DNA from: Saccharomonospora iraqiensis subsp. paurometabolica YIM 90007
GTDB taxonomy: Bacteria; Actinomycetota; Actinomycetes; Mycobacteriales; Pseudonocardiaceae
NCBI RefSeq assembly: GCF_000231035.2
Contig: NZ_KI912250.1
Span: 32,908-70,131, forward strand
DNA: 37,224 bases
Reading direction: 5' to 3'
Every line of letters begins with the position of its first letter. The first letter of the stretch is position 1. Shown here piece by piece: positions 29,622 to 37,224 of this stretch. The position numbers and the translations under genes are program-made. A model generated the notes under the pieces. The model was not told the DNA's origin, ran no database searches, and saw nothing but the letters and a program-made list of their open reading frames with translations.

Positions 29622-30110
29622 TTGAACAGCGCGGAGAACGGGCCGACCGGCCCCGGCGCCGCCGGGCAGGCACCCGGCGGCGGACCGTCCCGGGCGACCG
29701 CGGACGGCGACGACGACCTCACGCACCGGCGCCCCCCACGGTGGCGGCGGTGGGTCCTCGTCGCGCTCGCGCTGGTCGCGGGCACCGCGGCGACCTACTT
29801 CGGCTACACCACCCTCGCCGTGACCCCCATCGAGGGGCAGCGGGTGGCGTTCACGGAACGCCCCGGCAACGCCATGGAGGTCACCGTGGACGTCCTCCGC
29901 ACCGAACCCACGCGGCCCGGGGTCTGCATCGTCCGCGTGCGGGACTCCTCCGGCGCGGAGAGCGGCCGGAGGGAGATGTACGCCCCGCCCGGCCGGGAGC
30001 GGCTCACGACGGTGGTGCACAGCAACGGGCGACCGGTGACGGCGGACGTCATCGGGTGCTCGTACAATGTGCCGGAATACCTGTCAACCTCCGAGCGGCC
30101 AACGGGGTGA
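29622..30110 (+). CDS. DUF4307 membrane-anchored protein (Rv1081c-like)
   Basis: 162 aa. A disordered, proline/glycine-rich cytosolic head (about 45 aa), a single TM helix (WVLVALALVAGTAATYFGYT) and an extracytoplasmic beta domain with two Cys (GVCIVRV, VIGCSYN) that could form a disulfide. The start is TTG 29622 with GGAGG and a 5-nt spacer; the open frame runs far upstream antisense to mca and is not coding there. Function unknown; linked to greA and mca across Actinobacteria. Confidence 0.83.
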   Translation: MNSAENGPTGPGAAGQAPGGGPSRATADGDDDLTHRRPPRWRRWVLVALALVAGTAATYFGYTTLAVTPIEGQRVAFTERPGNAMEVTVDVLRTEPTRPGVCIVRVRDSSGAESGRREMYAPPGRERLTTVVHSNGRPVTADVIGCSYNVPEYLSTSERPTG

Positions 30111-30171
30111 AATCCGCGCCGAGTGCGCGTACCCCCTGAGCGAACAGGGACCGCCGGGGCCCGCTTCGTGC

Positions 30172-30177
30172 TATCCT
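30172..30177 (+). promoter_or_regulatory. -10 box of the greA promoter
   Basis: TATCCT, about 60 bp after the DUF4307 stop and 113 bp before the greA start, is the best promoter core here. It implies a ~105-nt greA leader that contains the hairpin at 30189-30221. No good -35 is seen. Confidence 0.55.
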
Positions 30178-30188
30178 GGTCTCAACGG

Positions 30189-30221
30189 CACGGCCCGCAC
30201 GGGCCGTGTCTTTCCTTTATT
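30189..30221 (+). terminator. Terminator-like hairpin in the greA leader (possible attenuator)
   Basis: CACGGCCC (30189-30196), loop GCAC, GGGCCGTG (30201-30208), then a pyrimidine run TCTTTCCTTTATT. A Rho-independent terminator located after the predicted greA start site and before its RBS. It could end transcripts from DUF4307, attenuate greA, or both. Confidence 0.75.
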
Positions 30222-30290
30222 ACCAGCCACGACGGCGTGGCGCCGGCTTGTACACCCAGGCTCGGCAGGCGCTAGAAGGAGATGGTGACC

Positions 30291-30782
30291 GTGAGCGAAG
30301 CCAAGGTGACCTGGCTGACCCAGGATGCCTACGACAGGCTCAAGAACGAGCTCGACGAGCTGATCGAGAATCGTCCGGTCATCGCAGCGAAGATCAACGC
30401 CAGCCGGGAAGAGGGCGACCTGAAGGAGAACGGTGGCTATCACGCCGCCCGGGAGGAACAGGGTCAGCAGGAAGCCCGAATCCGGCACCTACAGGAGTTG
30501 CTTCGCACCGCGAAGGTCGGCGAGGCGCCCAAGGACGACGGCATCGCCGAGCCGGGAATGGTGCTGACGGTGCGGTACGACGGTGACGAGGACGACGAGG
30601 AGACCTTCCTGCTCGCCACCCGCGAAGAGGGCGGTGAGGGCGCCGTCGAGACGTACTCGCCGGAGTCGCCGCTCGGCAAGGCGTTGTTGGGCGCCAAGGA
30701 GGGCGAGGCCCGCGAATACGTGCTGCCGAACGGCGGCACGCAGAAGGTCACCCTGGTCAAGGCGGTGCCCTACACCTCGTGA
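30291..30782 (+). CDS. greA: Transcription elongation factor GreA
   Basis: 163 aa, equal within one residue to mycobacterial GreA. N-terminal coiled coil with the tip acidic pair in [20 protein letters not shown], then the C-terminal FKBP-like domain ([14 protein letters not shown]). GreA enters the RNA polymerase secondary channel and stimulates cleavage of backtracked RNA. Start: AAGGAG (30276-30281) is 9 nt from GTG 30291; ATG 30282 touches the RBS and GTG 30285 is only 3 nt away. Confidence 0.93.
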   Translation: MSEAKVTWLTQDAYDRLKNELDELIENRPVIAAKINASREEGDLKENGGYHAAREEQGQQEARIRHLQELLRTAKVGEAPKDDGIAEPGMVLTVRYDGDEDDEETFLLATREEGGEGAVETYSPESPLGKALLGAKEGEAREYVLPNGGTQKVTLVKAVPYTS

Positions 30783-30796
30783 GGCCGCACGACCCG

Positions 30797-30819
30797 GCGG
30801 ACCGGTGAAGCCGGTCCGC
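30797..30819 (+). terminator. greA terminator
   Basis: Perfect 9-bp stem GCGGACCGG/CCGGTCCGC with loop TGAAG, 15 bp after the greA stop. Confidence 0.75.
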
Positions 30820-30988
30820 ACGTGGTTCCGCCGTCACGACACCCGTCCACCCGGCCGGTCCGGCCGGGGAACAACATCCCGAAACCACGGGTCGGTACCC
30901 ACGCGCGTCCGTGGGCGCGTCCGGAGTCCGGAGGCGCCCACTCCCCGGTGCGGGTACCGGCCCGTGCGTGTCGGGGCGTTCTGCACGG

Positions 30989-32760
<1,772 letters not shown>

Positions 32761-32773
32761 CGCGGGCCGGATC

Positions 32774-32860
32774 GTGCCGTGCGGGGCACTTTCCCCGCGT
32801 CAGGTGCCGTGAGGGGCACATCCGCTGCGTCACGCGCAGGGAACGTGCCCTTCACGGCAC
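32774..32860. repeat. Family B repeats forming a bidirectional terminator
   Basis: Three copies of a 16-mer: GTGCCGTGCGGGGCAC (32774-32789), GTGCCGTGAGGGGCAC (32804-32819) and, inverted, GTGCCCTTCACGGCAC (32845-32860). The last two pair at 15 of 16 positions, giving a strong hairpin between convergent hpd and ilvA. Confidence 0.85.
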
Positions 32861-32872
32861 CACCCGGCGTGG

Positions 32873-34078
32873 TCAGAACATGACCGTGAAGCCGGCGCGT
32901 TGGAGTTGGGCGGCGACGGTCTCGCAGTGGTCGGGGCCGCGGGTCTCCAGCTTCAGCGCGATCTCGACCTCGCCCATCGCGAGGCGGCCCGAGATCCTGG
33001 AGTGCTCGACGTCGAGCACGTTCGCCCCGAGTTCGCTCACCCGGGAGAGCACACTCACCAACGAACCCGGCCGGTCCGGCACGCACAGCCGCAGGTGGAG
33101 GTAGCGTCCCGCCGCCGTCATGCCGTGCTGGATGATCTGCAACAGCAGCAACGGGTCGACGTTGCCACCGGAGAGCACGGCGACGACGGGCGGTTCGAAC
33201 ATCTTCTCGTGTTCGAGCAACGCGGCCACGGCGGCGGCCCCGGCAGGCTCGACCACGAGCTTGCGCCGCTCCAGACACTGCAGCACCGCGCGGGACAGCG
33301 ACTCCTCCCCCACGGTCACCACGTCGTCCACGAGCGAGTTCACGTGCGCGAAGCTGACCGGGCCGGGCTCGCCCACCGCGATACCGTCGGCCATCGTCTG
33401 CGTCCGTTCGAGCCGCACCGGCCCCCCGCTCGCCAGCGAGCGCGGGAAGGCCGCGGCCTCCTCCGCCTGCACCCCGACGACGTGGACATCCGGCCGCTCC
33501 GCCTTGACCGCCGCGGCGACACCACCGACGAGACCACCACCGCCCGTCGCGACCAGCACCGTGGCCACCTCGGGAAGCTGCTCCAGGATCTCCAGGCCCA
33601 CGGTGCCCTGTCCCGCGATGATGTCCGGGTGGTCGAACGGGTGGATGAACACCGCTCCGGTGCGCTCGGCGAACGCCTTCGCCTCGGCGAGGGTCTCCTC
33701 CAGCACCGCACCGTGCAGATGGACCTCCGCCCCGTAACCACGGGTGGCCGCGAGCTTCGGTAACGGCGCGCGTTCGGGCATGAACACCGTCGCCTTCGTG
33801 TCCAGCAGCGATGCGGCGAGCGCGACGCCCTGGGCGTGATTGCCCGCGCTGGCCGCGACGACACCACGGGCCCGTTCGGCCTCGCTCAGCCCGTGGATGC
33901 GGGCGTAGGCGCCTCTGATCTTGAAGGATCCGGTGCGTTGCAGATTCTCGCACTTGAGGTGCACCGGCCCTCCGTGCGCGGATTCGAGGTCGCGTGCGTG
34001 TTCCATCGGCGTGTTGCGCACGACGGTCGACAGCAACTGCCTCGTCTCGCGGATTGTGTCCACGCTGACAAGTCCCAT
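32873..34078 (-). CDS. ilvA: Threonine ammonia-lyase with C-terminal ACT domain
   Basis: 401 aa PLP enzyme converting threonine to 2-oxobutanoate and ammonia. PLP Lys K53 in TGSFKIRGAY, SAGNHAQGVALAA, phosphate loop ATGGGGLVGG and LSGGNVDP. A single ACT domain (about 325-401: LRLCVPDRPGSLVSVLSRVS) is shorter than the tandem regulatory domain of classical E. coli IlvA, so this is the TdcB-with-ACT form common in actinobacteria; it may serve isoleucine synthesis or threonine breakdown. ATG 34078 start; RBS weak. Converges with hpd over the family B repeats. Confidence 0.9.
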   Translation of the reverse strand: MGLVSVDTIRETRQLLSTVVRNTPMEHARDLESAHGGPVHLKCENLQRTGSFKIRGAYARIHGLSEAERARGVVAASAGNHAQGVALAASLLDTKATVFMPERAPLPKLAATRGYGAEVHLHGAVLEETLAEAKAFAERTGAVFIHPFDHPDIIAGQGTVGLEILEQLPEVATVLVATGGGGLVGGVAAAVKAERPDVHVVGVQAEEAAAFPRSLASGGPVRLERTQTMADGIAVGEPGPVSFAHVNSLVDDVVTVGEESLSRAVLQCLERRKLVVEPAGAAAVAALLEHEKMFEPPVVAVLSGGNVDPLLLLQIIQHGMTAAGRYLHLRLCVPDRPGSLVSVLSRVSELGANVLDVEHSRISGRLAMGEVEIALKLETRGPDHCETVAAQLQRAGFTVMF

Positions 34079-34273
34079 GCCCGCGATGATGTCACCGCCG
34101 ACCGGATCACGACGAGGTTACGCACACGGTCCGGATCACGATTGGGTAAGCTTGTGCCGCGTCGGTCGCCCTGCGCGGTCACGGGGAACACTGCGGGGGA
34201 CGGAGTACCGGGGCGCGGCCTCCGGTACTCCCGGTGACGGCGACACAGAACCCGATCGAGTGAGGGAGACACC

Positions 34274-34543
34274 ATGGGACGGGCGAGTACCGCATCCGCG
34301 TCGGGTTCCGCCGGTGTCCTGCCGTTGCTCGCCGGCGTGCTCTCGGCCATGACCCTGACCGGCGCCGCCGTGTACACCGTCGCGGAGGCACCGTGCGAGC
34401 CCGCCCGGTACACGGAGCAGGACGGCGCCGTCACGCTCGTGGGCGGGTGCGTCGATGCCGCGGACCTGCACGAGGACGACGTCGTCCGCGACCACGACCG
34501 CCCCGCCCTGCCGGGACTACCCCCGGAGAGCTACCGCCCGTGA
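34274..34543 (+). CDS. Small exported or membrane-anchored protein
   Basis: 89 aa, unrecognised. A hydrophobic N-terminal segment (AGVLPLLAGVLSAMTLTGAA) serves as signal or anchor, then a short domain with two Cys (APCEPARY, VGGCVDAA) that may pair, and a Pro-rich end. ATG 34274 has GAGGGAG upstream, supporting expression; TAAGCT (34147-34152) may be a -10 further upstream. The stop codon runs into the family B repeat array. Confidence 0.65.
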   Translation: MGRASTASASGSAGVLPLLAGVLSAMTLTGAAVYTVAEAPCEPARYTEQDGAVTLVGGCVDAADLHEDDVVRDHDRPALPGLPPESYRP

Positions 34544-34660
34544 CGCCGCGAAGGCCCCCTTCACTGCGCCTGGTGCCGTGAAGGACCCCTTCACTGCGCC
34601 TGGTGCCGTGAAGGACCCCTTCACTGCCTGTGACGCAGCGAAGGAGTCCTTCACGGCACA
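34543..34660. repeat. Family B repeats, four ~30-bp tandem units
   Basis: Units such as GTGCCGTGAAGGACCCCTTC followed by ACTGCGCCTG (34573-34602, 34603-34632) plus diverged units on each side. Each contains a GTGAAGG-acc-CCTTCAC hairpin. They fill the convergent junction between the small exported protein and metB. Confidence 0.88.
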
Positions 34661-34680
34661 ACGCCGGCACCCGCGGGGGG

Positions 34681-35844
34681 TCAGTGTGTGTCGAGGGCGG
34701 AGCGGAGGTCGGCCAGGAGGTCGTGCGGGTCCTCGATGCCGACCGACAGGCGGACCAGGGACGGGGGCACCTGGAGGGTCGAGTCGGCGACGCTGGCGTG
34801 CGTCATCCGGCCCGGGTGCTCGACCAGCGACTCGACACCGCCCAGCGACTCCGCGAGGACGAACAACTTCGTGGCCGCGGCCGTGTCCAGCGCGGCCTGT
34901 TCGCCGTCGACGTGGGTGAACGACACCATGCCGCCGAAGCGCCGCATCTGCTTGGCCGCCAGCGCGTGCCCCGGGTGTTCGGCCAGCCCCGGGTAGTACA
35001 CGCGGTCCACCTTCGGATGCACCGACAGTGCCTCGGCGATCAGCTCGGCGTTGGCGCAGTGACGTTCCATCCGCACGGCGAGCGTCTTCAGCCCGCGCAG
35101 GGTCAGCCAGGCGTCGAACGCGCCGGGCACCGCGCCCGCCGAGTTCCGGAGGAAGAACAACTGCTCGCGCAGCTCGTCGGAGTGGGTCATCACCGCGCCG
35201 CCGACGACGTCCGAGTGGCCGCCGAGGTACTTGGTGGTGGAGTGCACCACCACGTCCGCCCCGAGTTCCAGCGGTGTCTGCAGGTACGGGGTCGCGAAGG
35301 TGTTGTCCACGACCACGCGGGCGCCGCTGACATGGGCGATCTCGGACAACGCGCCGATGTCGGCGATCCCGAGCAACGGGTTGGTGGGCGACTCGCACCA
35401 GATCAGCTTGGTCTCCGGGCGGATCGCGGAGCGGACCTCGTCCAGGTCGGACAGGGACGCGACGCTGTAGTGGATGCCCCACCCGGTCAGCACCTTGTCG
35501 ATGAGCCGGAAGGTGCCGCCGTAGACGTCGTTGCCGAGCACCAGGTGATCACCCGGACGCAGCGCCGTCCGCAACACCGCGTCGCTGGCGGCCATCCCGG
35601 AGGAGAAGGCCAGCGCGTGCCGACCGCCCTCCAGGGCGGCCAGCGCCTCCTCCAGCGCGCTCCGGGTCGGGTTGGCCGTACGCGAGTACTCGTAGTCCCC
35701 CTCGCGGGTACCGCCCACCCCGTCCTGTGCGTAGGTGGAGGTCTGGTAGATCGGCACGATGACCGACCCGGTGCGGGGATCGGGCTCCTGACCGGCGTGG
35801 ATGGCGCGCGTCTCGAAGCCGTAGTCGGCGGGGTCTGCAACCAT
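34681..35844 (-). CDS. metB: Cystathionine gamma-synthase
   Basis: 387 aa PLP enzyme of the trans-sulfuration family. PLP Lys K205 in VVHSTTKYLGGHSDVVGG; EYSRTANPTRSALEEALA, AFSSGMAAS, VVDNTFATPY and FGGMVSFT complete the Cys/Met metabolism fold. Position next to greA and mca matches M. tuberculosis metB (Rv1079); homologues may also act as cystathionine gamma-lyase. Start ATG 35844 follows TAGGCT by 6 nt; GTG 35850 would lie at the transcription start. Confidence 0.92.
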   Translation of the reverse strand: MVADPADYGFETRAIHAGQEPDPRTGSVIVPIYQTSTYAQDGVGGTREGDYEYSRTANPTRSALEEALAALEGGRHALAFSSGMAASDAVLRTALRPGDHLVLGNDVYGGTFRLIDKVLTGWGIHYSVASLSDLDEVRSAIRPETKLIWCESPTNPLLGIADIGALSEIAHVSGARVVVDNTFATPYLQTPLELGADVVVHSTTKYLGGHSDVVGGAVMTHSDELREQLFFLRNSAGAVPGAFDAWLTLRGLKTLAVRMERHCANAELIAEALSVHPKVDRVYYPGLAEHPGHALAAKQMRRFGGMVSFTHVDGEQAALDTAAATKLFVLAESLGGVESLVEHPGRMTHASVADSTLQVPPSLVRLSVGIEDPHDLLADLRSALDTH

Positions 35845-35850
35845 GCCCAC

Positions 35851-35856
35851 AGCCTA
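35851..35856 (-). promoter_or_regulatory. -10 box of metB, probable leaderless transcript
   Basis: Minus-strand TAGGCT ends 6 nt before the metB ATG. There is no room for an RBS or for a riboswitch between promoter and gene. No convincing -35. Confidence 0.55.
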
Positions 35857-35912
35857 CGGCGGGCCCCCGGCACACGCCGCCGTGGATCGGCGAACCGGGC
35901 CCGACACACGAC

Positions 35913-35961
35913 GGGCCGTGGAGCGACGGCTCACCCGTTCCGTCACCCCACGGCCCCGTGG
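35913..35961 (-). terminator. Hairpins after the four-TM protein gene
   Basis: GGGCCGTGG (35913-35921) pairs with CCACGGCCC (35948-35956), and the latter is part of a second palindrome CCACGG-CC-CCGTGG (35948-35961). They lie 60-110 bp beyond the stop at 36022 and before the metB promoter. Confidence 0.55.
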
Positions 35962-36021
35962 CGCCGGGTCAGACCCGTCACGCCTGCGAGATCACCACCG
36001 GCGTCGCACCACTGCGGCGGC

Positions 36022-37224
36022 TCACCACTGCGGCGGCTGGCCCGGCTGCTGCCCGAATCCGCCCTGCTGTTGCTGCTGCGGCGGCTGCCCGTACTGGCTG
36101 GGCTGCCCGGGCTGGGCGAACCCGCCACTGCCCGGGTACTGCCCGCCCGGCTGGGCGAACCCGCCGCTGCCGGGGTACTGGCCACCAGGCTGCTGCGGCG
36201 GCTGTCCCGGCTGCGCGAACCCGCCGCTACCGGGGTACTGACCGCCCGGCTGCTGCTGGGGCGGCTGCCCGAACTGGCCCGGCTGGCCGGGCTGGGCGAA
36301 CCCGCCACTGCCCGGGTACTGACCGCCCGGCTGGGGCTGCCCGAACTGCCCCGGCTGGCCGTACAGTCCCGGCTGCCCGAACTGGCCCGGCTGCCCGAAC
36401 TGGCCCGGCTGCCCGAATCCGCCCGAGCCACCACGGCCTCCCTGACCGCCATCGAGACCCAAGAGTGCCGCGGTCGGAGGCACGAAGGCGAGGACACCGA
36501 CGACGAGGACCGGGATGCCCACGAGCAGGTACAAAAGGCCCGCGCCGAGACTCGGCGCGCCTCCCGCGCCGGCTGGGAGCCCGTGATCGTCCGAGATGCT
36601 CGTGCCGACCATCAGAAGAATCCCGAACACAATGAGCAGCACACCGCCGGCTGCGGTGGCAGCCGCGGCGACCGTCCGGAGCGCCTTACTCAGCTTGCTC
36701 GCCAACGCCGAGAGCACCCCGCCCGCCATCGCCGCGACCGCCCCGACCATCACCATGATGATGTAGAACGTCAGAGTTCCGGGGGACGCGACGCCGAGCT
36801 GGTCGAGAGCCTGGTCGACCTGCTCCTGAGGTATTCCCTCGAGTCGGTCCGCGTACTTGTTGATATCGGACAGGTCGAGGAAAGTGATGATCAGCGACAC
36901 CACGCCCAGCAGCGCGACGACGCCACCGACGATCATGCCGATGATCTGCTTGCTCCCGCCGCCGCCCTGGCCGGGCGCGCCGTACCCGGGGCCGCCGAAG
37001 CCGGGGGGCTGAGCGCCGAACTGTCCCGGCGGGGGTCCACCGAAGCCGCCCTGGCCCTGCGACGGGTCGAAACCGCCGGGTTGCCCGAAGCCCTGCGGCG
37101 GCTGCTGGCCCGGTGCGCCGAAACCACCGGGTGCCTGCTGCCCGAACCCGCCCGGGGCACCCTGCGGCTGGCCGAACCCGCCCGGGGCACCCTGCGACGG
37201 GTCGAAACCACCCGGCGCGCCCTG
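36022..37224 (-). CDS. Four-TM protein with low-complexity G/Q/P/F tails (DUF5336/Pra-like), 5' end outside window
   Basis: At least 401 aa; the minus-strand frame is open to the window edge, so the ORF starting at the internal ATG (36936) understates it. N-terminal part: repeats like [10 protein letters not shown] and GGFDPSQG. Middle: four TM helices ([79 protein letters not shown]). C-terminal 130 aa: near-perfect repeats of [14 protein letters not shown] and GQFGQP, encoded by tandem DNA repeats (about 36040-36430). The layout is that of DUF5336 proteins such as Rv0954, while the position next to metB is that of Pra (Rv1078). Role unknown; such tails can drive condensate formation or cell-envelope protein contacts. 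Confidence 0.75.
   Translation of the reverse strand, partial: QGAPGGFDPSQGAPGGFGQPQGAPGGFGQQAPGGFGAPGQQPPQGFGQPGGFDPSQGQGGFGGPPPGQFGAQPPGFGGPGYGAPGQGGGGSKQIIGMIVGGVVALLGVVSLIITFLDLSDINKYADRLEGIPQEQVDQALDQLGVASPGTLTFYIIMVMVGAVAAMAGGVLSALASKLSKALRTVAAAATAAGGVLLIVFGILLMVGTSISDDHGLPAGAGGAPSLGAGLLYLLVGIPVLVVGVLAFVPPTAALLGLDGGQGGRGGSGGFGQPGQFGQPGQFGQPGLYGQPGQFGQPQPGGQYPGSGGFAQPGQPGQFGQPPQQQPGGQYPGSGGFAQPGQPPQQPGGQYPGSGGFAQPGGQYPGSGGFAQPGQPSQYGQPPQQQQQGGFGQQPGQPPQW

Noticed and set aside
35845-36021. SAM or other methionine riboswitch upstream of metB
   Set aside because: The -10 box ends 6 nt from the ATG, leaving no leader; the hairpins lie upstream of the promoter and fit termination of the preceding gene.
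36933-37211. 92-aa Arg/Ser-rich minus-strand frame
   Set aside because: The adjacent frame reads through as the G/Q/P-rich N-terminal part of the four-TM protein, with sensible repeats and no stop.

Overview
The window is high-GC, gene-dense actinobacterial chromosome. It encodes a mycothiol S-conjugate amidase (Mca), a marker of mycothiol-producing Actinobacteria. It also carries the block metB–greA–DUF4307–mca–small membrane protein–DUF255 protein–hlyIII–short isoprenyl transferase, in the same relative order and orientations as M. tuberculosis Rv1079–Rv1086, with a PIN-PhoH gene like Rv1095 nearby. An AMED_5909-like small gene beside an XRE/flavoprotein pair, and frequent GTG/TTG starts, suggest a Pseudonocardiaceae-type genus. 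The genus is inference.

Layout. 1–6.1 kb: end of an ATP-dependent DNA ligase, guaB1, convergent phoH2, isoprenyl transferase and divergent hemolysin III. 6.1–26.0 kb: an accessory stretch inserted between hlyIII and the DUF255 gene, which are neighbours in mycobacteria. It holds (a) a minus-strand run of XRE regulator, flavoprotein and four small genes, including a possible toxin/immunity pair; (b) an AT-richer two-gene operon, ParA-type ATPase plus DUF4935-like PIN nuclease, with its own promoter region and a strong terminator; (c) inositol monophosphatase-like, metallo-beta-lactamase, SnoaL-like, YjbR-like and vapBC genes; (d) a choline-to-glycine-betaine operon (betB–betA–betT) divergent from a TetR regulator; (e) a 3-hydroxybutyrate-oligomer-hydrolase-like gene, a broken secretion-signal fragment and a PHB depolymerase; (f) an acyl-CoA oxidase. 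26.0–30.8 kb: conserved DUF255, membrane protein, mca, DUF4307 and greA. 30.8–34.5 kb: Lrp/AsnC regulator divergent from hpd, a catabolic-type threonine ammonia-lyase with an ACT domain, and a small exported protein. 34.7–37.2 kb: metB and a four-TM protein with low-complexity G/Q/P tails that runs off the window.

The most interesting items are: the ParA-like/PIN operon as a possible undescribed defence or genome-maintenance module; a ~518-bp inversion that seems to have swapped the 5' ends of two divergent exported hydrolase genes; two families of short repeats placed at convergent gene ends; a terminator-like hairpin in the greA leader; and repeated TANNNT–(6–8 nt)–start arrangements that imply leaderless transcripts.

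Starts were chosen by eye from ribosome-binding sites, family N-termini and promoter spacing. No alignment or database search was run.
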